Part shown: positions 1 to 6,667 of the stretch, one piece after another
Position numbering within the stretch: position 1 is the stretch's first letter
Layout of the letters: each line of letters opens with the position of its first letter
Source of the DNA: CAYXVU01 sp964468725
GTDB lineage: Bacteria; Acidobacteriota; Blastocatellia; UBA7656
Assembly: GCA_964468725.1 (NCBI GenBank)
Contig: CAYXVU010000258.1
Span: forward strand, 1 to 8,145
Length of the DNA: 8,145 nucleotides
Direction of reading: 5' to 3'
Notes under the pieces: model-generated
Databases searched by the model: none
Told to the model about the DNA's origin: nothing
What the model saw: only the letters and a program-made list of their open reading frames with translations
Translations under genes and position numbers: made by a program

Positions 1-354
1 AGCCTGCGCCACCGATGAGTTGGTCAGCGCGGATCTGACGCCGCCAGCTCAGCCAGTCTCGGGGCGCGCGCTCAGAAAGACCACTACTTCGGGCAAGAAG
101 ACTGGCAGATAACAGGCCAGAGCATAGACGCAGGCGGCCAGCGGCAGGGCTGCCGGATGTGCGGCATAGTGACGAAAAGACCGCAAGAGCGCCGCCACCA
201 ACGCAGCGGCTATGGCATAGGCTACTAAACTATACGAGATCATCGTTGCCGATGTCTGTAAGCTGCGCGCAAGATAAGGAGTGATGGCGGCGATGGATTG
301 CAGATCGGTAACGACCAGTAGAACAAGCAGCAATTGCGGGAGCTTTTTTGTCAT
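1..354 (-). pseudogene. MFS-type transporter, N-terminal part, interrupted by an in-frame TGA
   Basis: The reading frame encodes three hydrophobic segments, at about residues 6-28, 35-58 and 68-94 counted from the ATG at 354. This fits helices 1-3 of a major facilitator superfamily permease of the inner membrane. A TGA at 49-51 stops translation after the residues ARPETG. Past the stop, the same frame reads AGGVRSALTNSSVAQA to the window edge. Together these resemble the MFS helix 4 pattern (an Arg, then a Gly-rich stretch and small residues), so the gene looks like one coding sequence with a nonsense change rather than a natural end. The start at 354 is preferred because GAGG lies 5 nt upstream; an in-frame ATG at 450 has no clear Shine-Dalgarno and would add 32 polar residues. 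The usual G-x-x-x-D-R-x-G-R-R loop between helices 2 and 3 is not recognisable, so the gene is either divergent or decayed. A sequencing error at the TGA cannot be excluded. The substrate is unknown. Confidence 0.55.
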
Positions 355-635
355 CATCGCCTCAGCAGACCGCAAGAAAAAGGGTGCGGCACGCCGCTGC
401 GTGAGTGCCGCGAAAAGGGGAGAGTTGTCCAGTGGGGTAGAGTTGCTCATTCTGTTATGGCTGTGCAGCGAGGCAAGAAAATCGGAGAAGATCGGCGCTT
501 TGCTCCTTCTCCCTGCATCGAGAGGGAGGCGAAGAGCGTGACAGCTTTAAGGCACAATAGCGCTGTCCATCGCGCTTCAAGATGTTCACGCTTTGTTCGC
601 CTGCTCCCTTCGCTCCTTTGCTTTTGGGAGGCTGA
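355..635. other. Intergenic stretch between the broken MFS gene and the DinB gene
   Basis: The 281 bp lie downstream of the DinB gene and upstream of the MFS start. Two imperfect stem-loops can be drawn: CTCCCT (509-514) with AGGGAG (523-528), and a bulged stem between 599-608 and 626-632 just after the DinB stop. Neither is followed by a U-tract on the minus strand. No RNA gene or convincing promoter is visible. Confidence 0.4.
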
Positions 636-1853
636 TTACTTCTTTGGGAAGTCCGGGTGCGCTTTCACTTCATTGATCTGCGCCGTATGGCGTTCGCTAT
701 GTCCGGCAAGGGAAAGCAGCCATTGATGGGCATCCAAATCCAGTGAACCAAACTTTCCGAAATGCGAGCGCAATTGGCTGCGCTGATTTTGTACCAGTGT
801 CAGGGTGAGCGCGCGCGCCAGCTCAAATTGTTTGAGCGTCTCCTTGAGCGTCCCCCAGCGTCCAGTCGGTTTGAGAGAGTCTCTCGTCTGCAAACGATTT
901 GTCCGGTCGGTGGCAAGTTGCAAGACGGCGGCATCCGGCACGGCACTCTTCTTCTCCGGTGCAGCAGGCGATTGCAAGATGGCAGTTACAGTTTCGTAAA
1001 GAAAGGTTTCTGCCAGGGCAATATGCTCGGCAATCTCGGCAATTGACCAGCGGTCGGCAGCCGGTTTGAAGTTCAATTGAGCGGGGGAGAGTCCCGCGAC
1101 GGCTGCGAAAAATTTCTCTTTCGCGGCGTTCAAATGCTTCACAACCGCTTCGCTCCCTTCCGGTTCGACTGCCGAGCGCGGGTAGGCGGCTTCCGCTTTC
1201 ACTCCTTGAATTTGAGCAAGGTGCCGTTCGCAGTGGGCGCTGGCAAAAAGCAACCACTGAAAGCCGTCTATGGGTTGACCGGCTGCCGGGTTCATCGCCA
1301 GTCGGTAGCGCAAGTCGTCGGGGGCGGCTTTGATTAGATCGAGGGTTCGGGCTCTCGTCTGCTCAAAGTTTTTGAGCACTTCTTCGCGGGACGACCAACG
1401 CCCGGTCGGCAAGCCGCGCTCATTGGCAGAAAACTTTTTTGAGCGGTCTTGAGTGGCCGCGATCACCTGCTGGTCAGTCAGCCCGCTGAGTTTGCTGTCA
1501 GAGGGGAGGGCGGCTTTCATCAGCTTATTGGTCACAAAGCCATAAAGCTGGTCTTCTGCTAAGACGATATGCTCGGCGATTTCCGCGATAGACCAACCCT
1601 CTGCAGTGGCTTTGAAGCGCCATTGGGCTTCGCTAAGCCCGGCGGTTGCCGCATAGAGTTTCTCTTTAGTGGCTTGGAAGTATTGCAGCGCAAAACGGCG
1701 ATCCGCTTCGGAAATGCCGCGTTCGGGCGCGTCGGTTATCAGAGTATCGGATGCGGCGAGCGGGGCCGCCGGTGATACGTGAGCCTGCGACGACACTCTG
1801 CCCGCAGTCACAAGGGCGCAAAACAGAAGCACAGCAACCAAATATCGAGTCAT
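636..1853 (-). CDS. Exported tandem DinB-fold (DinB_2-like) protein
   Basis: This is a 405-residue protein with a signal peptide (residues 1 to about 24: TRYL, a hydrophobic core, then a likely cut after SSQA) followed by two copies of a DinB-like four-helix domain, at about 52-222 and 238-405. Both copies contain the identical stretch WSIAEIAEHI, 182 residues apart, and end with a helix of the form H-x-E-R-H. The metal-binding triad typical of the DinB/YfiT superfamily is complete in each copy: His95, His207, His211 and His277, His385, His389. Many superfamily members are thiol-dependent transferases or have no known activity, so the reaction cannot be named. Two fused copies may mimic the dimer of single-domain relatives. 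The start at 1853 is chosen over the first in-frame ATG (1907) because AAGGAG lies 9 nt upstream and the signal peptide then begins at once. The gene is transcribed away from the sigma factor gene, and no partner gene is evident. Confidence 0.85.
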   Translation of the reverse strand: MTRYLVAVLLFCALVTAGRVSSQAHVSPAAPLAASDTLITDAPERGISEADRRFALQYFQATKEKLYAATAGLSEAQWRFKATAEGWSIAEIAEHIVLAEDQLYGFVTNKLMKAALPSDSKLSGLTDQQVIAATQDRSKKFSANERGLPTGRWSSREEVLKNFEQTRARTLDLIKAAPDDLRYRLAMNPAAGQPIDGFQWLLFASAHCERHLAQIQGVKAEAAYPRSAVEPEGSEAVVKHLNAAKEKFFAAVAGLSPAQLNFKPAADRWSIAEIAEHIALAETFLYETVTAILQSPAAPEKKSAVPDAAVLQLATDRTNRLQTRDSLKPTGRWGTLKETLKQFELARALTLTLVQNQRSQLRSHFGKFGSLDLDAHQWLLSLAGHSERHTAQINEVKAHPDFPKK

Positions 1854-1862
1854 AGTCAAAAT

Positions 1863-1868
1863 CTCCTT
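1863..1868 (-). promoter_or_regulatory. Ribosome binding site of the tandem DinB gene
   Basis: On the minus strand this reads AAGGAG, 9 nt before the ATG at 1853-1851. It decides the start: the upstream in-frame ATG at 1907 has no such site, and its use would put 18 polar and charged residues in front of the signal peptide. Confidence 0.7.
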
Positions 1869-1926
1869 GTCAGGTTCAAAATTCATGGCCAAGCAACTCA
1901 GCCGCAAATGCGAATTACCGGTCGCC

Positions 1927-1968
1927 GACTGAGCCGCAGTTGGCGATTCATTCTGCTCAGTCAGTATA
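1927..1968 (-). promoter_or_regulatory. Possible promoter -10 element with an 8-bp dyad at the start site
   Basis: The inverted repeat GACTGAGC (1927-1934) and GCTCAGTC (1955-1962) has perfect 8-bp arms and a 20-nt spacer. Directly next to it, 1963-1968 reads TATACT on the minus strand, five of six matches to the bacterial -10 consensus. If that hexamer is used, transcription of the DinB gene would start inside the dyad, so the dyad could be an operator or a 5' leader stem-loop. I could not find a good -35 at 16-18 nt spacing. There is no U-tract, so a terminator is unlikely. Confidence 0.3.
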
Positions 1969-2123
1969 GGAAGGAAGGGAGGAGAGTCTGCCCGAATTGT
2001 GCCAAGTGGCGGTATGATGAGGATAACCGAAGATAGAAAGGGACAAACGAAGGCGCGGATTACCCAAGCATAGTCAAATGCGGATCAATTGGGCGTTCTG
2101 CTCATCTACAGGAGGCCATGCGC

Positions 2124-2255
2124 GTGCTCTCCGGCTACCAACCGATACCCCTGACAAGAAAGGTGAATCACTCTTTTGGCGATTGCTCCATCAACCGCTT
2201 TATCGTATCTTTTCGACTGCATTTTAAGATCAGGTTGTTTGCGAGCCAAGGATGA
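2124..2255 (+). CDS. Candidate 43-codon small ORF upstream of the sigma factor gene
   Basis: An AGGAGG site at 2110-2115 lies 8 nt before a GTG at 2124, or 2 nt before an in-frame ATG at 2118. Translation from the GTG gives 43 residues, beginning MLSGYQPIPLTRK and ending at a TGA at 2253-2255, 45 nt before the sigma factor start. The product is basic with a few hydrophobic residues and no recognisable domain. The main support is the ribosome binding site, which is much better than the one in front of the sigma gene. It could be a leader peptide or translationally coupled to the sigma gene, or the AGGAGG may be chance. I do not recognise the product. Confidence 0.2.
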   Translation: MLSGYQPIPLTRKVNHSFGDCSINRFIVSFRLHFKIRLFASQG

Positions 2256-2300
2256 CAGATTCTCATCAAGATAGGTCAAAAAGTCGGCAGACGGTAGACT

Positions 2301-2843
2301 ATGGAAGGATTTGAGGAATTTTTGAAACTCCTCTCAAATGGGTCTGACCCGGACGGTCGCTGTTATGAGAGGCTACATCAAAAACTGACCGGCTTCTTCA
2401 GTATGAAAGGCCTTTCCGACCCGGCCAGTTGTGCAGATGAGACGATTGACCGCGCCATATTGAAGATTCGTTCCGGCGCAGTGGTGCCGGATATTGAGCG
2501 GTACTGTTTCGGCATCGCCCGCAACCTCTGCAAAGAGAAATTACGCCTTTTGCGACGCGAAACGACAGCCTTTCATAATTTTCTTGACGACCTCAGCCGC
2601 TCTTCCGCCGAGCAGGTGGAAAGAATCTATCAACTGTTGAAGCCCTGCTTCGAGGAGCTAAACGGAGACGAGCAACAGTTGCTCGTCTCCTACTGTCGCG
2701 AGCAACAAGACCAATCTCGCGCGGAACATCGCCGCCAGTTAGCCGAAACCCTCAAGATTCCCGTGCAGAACCTGCGGGTGCGAGTCAATCGCTTGCGGAA
2801 GGCATTGGATGAGTGTGTTCAGAGACGAACGGATAATCTGTAA
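2301..2843 (+). CDS. ECF-like sigma-70 family RNA polymerase sigma factor
   Basis: The 180-residue length is typical for an extracytoplasmic-function sigma factor, which redirects RNA polymerase to stress or signal-dependent promoters. A region 2-like segment spans about residues 20-90, with the helix DETIDRAILKI and the stretch IERYCFGIARNLCKEKLR, close to the usual pattern where a sigma-2 core helix runs into the -10-recognising helix. A linker follows (about 91-104), then a region 4-like segment (about 105-172) with a helix-turn-helix at about 144-169 (RRQLAETLKIPVQNLRVRVN), which should read the -35 element. Region 2 is divergent. The ATG at 2301 follows an in-frame stop (TAG, 2295-2297) and has no clear Shine-Dalgarno; a TTG at codon 8 has GAGG just upstream and is an alternative. 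The next gene on the same strand, 97 bp on, is a membrane anti-sigma-like protein, so the pair is probably one operon. Confidence 0.82.
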   Translation: MEGFEEFLKLLSNGSDPDGRCYERLHQKLTGFFSMKGLSDPASCADETIDRAILKIRSGAVVPDIERYCFGIARNLCKEKLRLLRRETTAFHNFLDDLSRSSAEQVERIYQLLKPCFEELNGDEQQLLVSYCREQQDQSRAEHRRQLAETLKIPVQNLRVRVNRLRKALDECVQRRTDNL

Positions 2844-2910
2844 AATCGCCCTATTTTGCCATGCAATGAATCGGCGATTGGGAGCATCTTCTATTAGGAG
2901 CAGGTGGAAT

Positions 2911-2923
2911 CGGTTTGAAACCG
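2911..2923. repeat. 13-bp palindrome in front of the anti-sigma-like gene
   Basis: The sequence CGGTTTGAAACCG is a perfect 6-bp inverted repeat around a single central base. It ends 17 nt before the anti-sigma-like ATG, inside the 97-bp gap after the sigma gene. It could be an operator half-site pair or could form with the flanking AGCA/TGCT a weak hairpin near the ribosome entry region. I found no second copy in the window, and a single short palindrome can arise by chance. Confidence 0.3.
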
Positions 2924-2940
2924 CTTGCTAGTGAGTCGGA

Positions 2941-3708
2941 ATGACAGAGGAACGAATCATCGCTTATCTGCTCGAAGAACTGCCGGAAGCGGATCAGGAA
3001 CGGTTCGAAGATGAGTGTCTGCTCCATGACAGTTGGCCTACGGAGATCAATCTGGTCGAAGAGGATTTAATAGATTCCTATTTACGAAATGAACTGACGC
3101 CGGAGCGCCGAAAGCGTTTTGAAGAGAACTATTTGACTACCCTTGCAAGACAAGAACGCGTCCTGATGGCCGCCGCACTCTTGCGCCAGGTTGATGACCG
3201 CAGGGCAACGGCTGAACCAGCCTCTGCGCTATCAACTGTGACTTGGGCTGACCGCCTGCGCACGTTTTGGAGCAGCCAAACCCGAACCCTGCGCGCCGCA
3301 GCGGCGATGGCGGTCATCACAGCCATGGCGGCTGCCATATGGTTTCTCTTGCTGCGCCCGTCACCGCCTCAAACCGTTGCCACGATTACTTTGGCGCTCA
3401 GCCAAAACAACCGATCAACCGGTGTCCAAGCCGGTAGACTACGGCTTTCGTCGGAGATTGCGGCTGTGAAAGTCTTTTTGACGCTGCCTCAACCTGCGCC
3501 TGCGGCGGCTGGCTATCGCGTCGAGTTAGAGAGTGACGACGGCGCAACCAAGCCTGTAGAAGTGGTCGAGCAAAATGCCGAGGCCATCACGGTCATCATT
3601 CCGGCTGTACAACTTGCCCGCCGACCCTACAGCTTGAAACTCTTCGCCATTCAAGCCGATGGCAGCGAGCAACGAATTCCGGGCAACTATTTCCTGACCG
3701 TTGAATAG
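2941..3708 (+). CDS. Single-pass membrane anti-sigma-like protein (zinc-less type)
   Basis: This 255-residue protein has three parts. Residues 1-85 are acidic and helical and contain a motif twice, 38 residues apart: residues 5-27 include AYLLEELPEADQERFE and residues 43-65 include SYLRNELTPERRKRFE. This resembles anti-sigma domains that have lost the His-x3-Cys-x2-Cys zinc site; only one Cys (26) is present in this part. A transmembrane helix runs from about 117 to 138. The rest (about 140-255) is rich in beta-strand pattern and should lie in the periplasm; I recognise no family there, though an immunoglobulin-like sandwich is plausible. Its place directly after an ECF-like sigma gene supports a role in holding that sigma factor at the membrane until a signal arrives. 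The ribosome binding site is weak (GTGAGTCGGA before the ATG). Alternatively it may be a sigma-linked membrane sensor without direct sigma binding. Confidence 0.7.
   Translation: MTEERIIAYLLEELPEADQERFEDECLLHDSWPTEINLVEEDLIDSYLRNELTPERRKRFEENYLTTLARQERVLMAAALLRQVDDRRATAEPASALSTVTWADRLRTFWSSQTRTLRAAAAMAVITAMAAAIWFLLLRPSPPQTVATITLALSQNNRSTGVQAGRLRLSSEIAAVKVFLTLPQPAPAAAGYRVELESDDGATKPVEVVEQNAEAITVIIPAVQLARRPYSLKLFAIQADGSEQRIPGNYFLTVE
2953..3135 (+). repeat. Two-copy protein motif in the anti-sigma-like cytoplasmic domain
   Basis: Codons 5-27 (2953-3021) and 43-65 (3067-3135) encode two related 23-residue units that share the pattern I-x-x-Y-L-x-x-E-L-x-x-x-x-x-x-R-F-E-x-x-x-L. The DNA of the two copies is not closely similar, so the duplication is old. 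In anti-sigma relatives, such helices wrap around sigma regions 2 and 4. Confidence 0.55.
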
Positions 3709-6516
3709 TTACTTAGCCGCCTGCGGCCTTGGCAGCTTGCGATAGCCATACCAGCACAGGATGCCAAGCAATAAGGTCAAGGCTCCGATGGTTATGACCT
3801 GGCGATACCGCTCGCTAGCCGAAGCGGGCGCTGCCGGTTGAATCACCCGACGATACTCGCCTTGCAGCGTAAATCCCGCCCAATAATAAGGCGACTGCCA
3901 CTCCGGCCTCTGTCGCAGACTATTTTGCGCGGCGCGCAAAGCCGCCGCCGGAGTCATCCCCTTTTGCAGCATGTTGGAGTAGGAATAGCGCATCAGTTCT
4001 GCAGTCGCTTCGTCATTCACTTTCCACAGACTGGCCATCACGCTGGATGCGCCCGCATACATAAACCCTCGTGTGATACCGATCAACCCTTCCCCACGAA
4101 CTTCTTTACCGAGGGCGGTCTGGCAGGCGCTCAACACGACTAGATCAACCGGCGCGCGCAAGCCATAGATGTCTTGCAGTCCGACAAAGCCATTTTGTGT
4201 TTGCCCTTCACGGTTGATTGTAGACAACACCAGACCGGAATTTTCAGGCCGCTTGGGGTCAAGCAGTCCATGCGTAGCGAAATGCAGAATTGCATAGCGG
4301 GTTAAATCGGCGCTCAGTAGCTGTTCGCGGGTGGCCGCGAAACCCGAAGCGATGAACGGGTCGCCGCCTGCCTCCACACTGCGCAGATTCGCCAACTCGC
4401 GCTTGGCATAAAAGAGCGGCTGTAACACCGACGGGTCGAACGCCTCTCCGTTTAATTCAAGGTCGCGCAACGCCTGATGCCACCGGCCAATCTCCCAAGC
4501 CTGCATGGCAGCCGATTGCTCGCCGCCCGCTGCCTCTTTGCGTTGCGCATAGTTGGCCGCAAAGACAGGGTCGCCAAAGGCGGCTATCCCGGTTGCCGGT
4601 TGCCGCTGTTCGGCTTCTCGCCGTAAGGCTCCCAAGATGGATGCCGAAGGGGCGTTGATAATTTCGTAGTTGGCGACCAGCGGTTGGTTATCGGCCAACG
4701 GGTTGGGCAACATTTGAAAGGGAATGTAATGCAGCGCGCCATCCGCCACAATGAGGATTCGGGATTTGTTCAACTCTGCCGCAACCGGCAGCAAGATCAT
4801 CCGGTTCAAGTCTTCAACCGCCGCAGACAATCGCTCTGCCGTATCCGCGCCGGGCGGAGTTGCCAACAGTTGATACACTCGTTGCGCGGCTTCGTTGATG
4901 CGCGCTCGCGCCGGTAAGGGATAGCTCACGATGCGGTCACGGGTGACCACCCAAACGTAGCTTCTTTCGGAACCGAGGCTGTATTCCAAAAGCACGGTCT
5001 GATCGTCGGCGATGACCTGCTCTTGAATCTTTTGCAAATCCCATCCCTCGGAGTTGGTCATCTCTGCATAAGCGGGATAGCGGTCTCGAAGCCTTCGCTC
5101 GACTTGTTTGTAGTCTTCTTCGAGTCTCGTCAGTTCAGCTTCTAATCCAACCATCTCGTTTTGAGAGTACGACCTGCTCAATAGCGTTACTCTATCATCC
5201 TCTTTTATGCGAATCTGCTGGCGGAGCGCCTTCTCTCGTGCTGCCAGTTGCGGGTCGAGGCCAGCCGTCAGATTCGTTCCGGTTGCTTGCAATAACTCAG
5301 CCAGTGATCGCGCCCGCGCCGATTCGCTCATCTCAAACGCCCGCACGACAAAGCCCTGTTCGGGGTGCGCCTCGTGTTGGCGCATCAGACATTCGATATA
5401 CCCTTCGTACCGGTTGCTGACGGTTGCAGAAAAGGCCGCCGTCAAATCACGACTGGTAGGCACGCGGCGCAACTGCTCAGTGATCTGGATGGACTGGCGC
5501 AAGTACTCTTCTGCCCGGCTGAGATTCTGCTGCTGCAATTCCAGCCTGCCGAGCGCGTAGTAGGTGGCCGCTTGATTGACCCGATCCGAGAGCTTGTTAA
5601 AAGCCGCTAACGCCTGCCGGTAGTGCCGCCGCGCCAGTTCCAAGCTACCCAGTTGCTGATGGCATTCTCCCATCAGCGCCTGCACCTGCGCGGCTTCTTG
5701 GGGATTACCCGTTCGTGTATAGACGGTCAGCGCCGATTGGAGATAGGGCAATGCAACCACAACGTTTCCCATCGCGCGGTAGACTCGTCCGAGATATTCG
5801 CTGCAATGAGCGGCGTCAATACTGTCTGCGGCAAAACCGGCCAATGCCGGTAGCAGGTAGTTCAAAGCTTCGGGATAGTTTCCCATCAGATAGTTGGCCT
5901 GTCCAAGTTCGATGATGGTCATCGCATCGTCTCGCGTATCCGGCGTTTGACGAAAACAATCCAACGCTCTTTGATATTGAGCCAATCCACTCTCCGGCAA
6001 CCCGTTTTCGTTGAAGAGGTCGCCGAGGACGCTGGCAATCCGCCCCATTTGCGCGGGTTCCTGATTTTCATCAATCAAGCTTTGCGCTTGGGTGAGAAAG
6101 GAAATCGAGTTCCCCCACTCTCCTTTGCGATTCTCGATAAAGCTAAACTGAATCAGAGCACTAGCCTGCTCCGCGAGGTTATTCAGTTCACGCCATAGAT
6201 GAAGCGCCTTTTCATAATTCTCTGTCGCTTCCGGCAAGTCGTTTTGGGCCAAGTGACAACGACCGATCATGGCATAGGCGCGCGCCATGCCGTCAGCGTC
6301 AGCCGCAGATTGCCAGAGTTCGAGCGCTTGTCGGGCGGTATCTAAAGCCTGTGCATGGTTCTCATAATTCTGACGCTCACTAAGCGTGAGCAAGGCTTCG
6401 GCTTGCTGAGCAAGCTCTTCCAGGTTGGCACGGGTTTGTGACGGCAAACCTGGAACCAGACAGATCAGGAAAGCCAGACAGAGGGCAATCTGATGCAGCA
6501 GCTTCGCGGCAGCCAT
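3709..6516 (-). CDS. TPR-CHAT protein: exported, membrane-anchored caspase-like protease
   Basis: CHAT proteins are caspase-fold (clan CD) cysteine peptidases, often switched on through attached repeats. Counted from the ATG at 6516 (935 residues): a signal peptide (1 to about 30, hydrophobic core IALCLAFLICLV); about seven TPRs of roughly 40 residues (starting near 83, 123, 164, 204, 242, 282 and 322); a charged coiled-coil-like stretch (about 424-486); and a CHAT domain (about 566-886). The catalytic pair is intact: His749 in ILHFATHG (codon 4270-4272) and Cys798 in VVLSACQTALG (codon 4123-4125). The family motif GASSVMASLW follows, and a C-terminal helix (about 906-924) ends in a basic tail. 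The frame is open back to a GTG at 6738, but starts there would bury the signal peptide behind 74 residues; ATGs at 6549 and 6567 are alternatives, and none has a strong Shine-Dalgarno. The gene lies 151 bp after the C11 gene on the same strand, so co-transcription is possible. Confidence 0.88.
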   Translation of the reverse strand: MAAAKLLHQIALCLAFLICLVPGLPSQTRANLEELAQQAEALLTLSERQNYENHAQALDTARQALELWQSAADADGMARAYAMIGRCHLAQNDLPEATENYEKALHLWRELNNLAEQASALIQFSFIENRKGEWGNSISFLTQAQSLIDENQEPAQMGRIASVLGDLFNENGLPESGLAQYQRALDCFRQTPDTRDDAMTIIELGQANYLMGNYPEALNYLLPALAGFAADSIDAAHCSEYLGRVYRAMGNVVVALPYLQSALTVYTRTGNPQEAAQVQALMGECHQQLGSLELARRHYRQALAAFNKLSDRVNQAATYYALGRLELQQQNLSRAEEYLRQSIQITEQLRRVPTSRDLTAAFSATVSNRYEGYIECLMRQHEAHPEQGFVVRAFEMSESARARSLAELLQATGTNLTAGLDPQLAAREKALRQQIRIKEDDRVTLLSRSYSQNEMVGLEAELTRLEEDYKQVERRLRDRYPAYAEMTNSEGWDLQKIQEQVIADDQTVLLEYSLGSERSYVWVVTRDRIVSYPLPARARINEAAQRVYQLLATPPGADTAERLSAAVEDLNRMILLPVAAELNKSRILIVADGALHYIPFQMLPNPLADNQPLVANYEIINAPSASILGALRREAEQRQPATGIAAFGDPVFAANYAQRKEAAGGEQSAAMQAWEIGRWHQALRDLELNGEAFDPSVLQPLFYAKRELANLRSVEAGGDPFIASGFAATREQLLSADLTRYAILHFATHGLLDPKRPENSGLVLSTINREGQTQNGFVGLQDIYGLRAPVDLVVLSACQTALGKEVRGEGLIGITRGFMYAGASSVMASLWKVNDEATAELMRYSYSNMLQKGMTPAAALRAAQNSLRQRPEWQSPYYWAGFTLQGEYRRVIQPAAPASASERYRQVITIGALTLLLGILCWYGYRKLPRPQAAK

Positions 6517-6667
6517 GCGGCGAGAGGCTTGAAAAAGCCCTCGCCACATCGAATCTGCTGGAACCATGCGGCTGTGCCTTGCCGATAGAACGTCGCGTCG
6601 GTTGGAGGGAGGAACGTTCATCTCTTTAACCGCCATCGCTGAAACCGTTTGATCGAAACAGTGCGGC
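6517..6667 (-). other. 151-bp gap between the C11 and CHAT genes
   Basis: This stretch follows the C11 stop and precedes the preferred CHAT start. It stays open in the CHAT frame and contains further in-frame ATGs at 6549, 6567, 6621 and 6636, so part of it may be coding. I see no terminator with a U-tract and no strong promoter, which leaves an operon of the two peptidase genes possible. Confidence 0.45.

Larger units (their letters stand above)
1854..2300. other. Divergent intergenic region between the DinB gene and the sigma factor gene
   Basis: These 447 bp separate two divergently transcribed genes and must carry the promoters of both. The DinB-side half holds the ribosome binding site, the dyad and the TATACT hexamer listed separately, plus a purine-rich stretch around 1968-1986. 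The sigma-side half holds a candidate small ORF with an AGGAGG site at 2110-2115. I see no convincing sigma-70 promoter and no clear GGAAC-type ECF -35 element before the sigma gene, and no tRNA, terminator or insertion sequence. Confidence 0.6.

Noticed and set aside
505..537. Stem-loop as an intrinsic terminator of the DinB gene
   Set aside because: The stem is only 6 bp and no U-tract follows on the minus strand.
334..726. 130-codon plus-strand frame across the MFS 5' end and the DinB 3' end
   Set aside because: It is Arg- and Cys-rich, matches no family I know, and runs antisense to two genes with clear homology.
823..1257. 144-codon minus-strand frame inside the DinB gene
   Set aside because: It is an out-of-frame shadow of the tandem DinB gene, rich in Arg and Cys with no domain signal.
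1779..2036. 85-codon plus-strand frame over the DinB signal peptide and the intergenic region
   Set aside because: It is antisense to the DinB start, has no good ribosome site and no recognisable protein pattern.
3129..3338. 69-codon minus-strand frame antisense to the anti-sigma-like gene
   Set aside because: Its Ala-rich stretch mirrors the Ala-rich membrane helix on the other strand, so it is a composition shadow.
5207..5560. 117-codon plus-strand frame inside the CHAT gene
   Set aside because: It is antisense to TPR and linker coding sequence and has a composition unlike real proteins.
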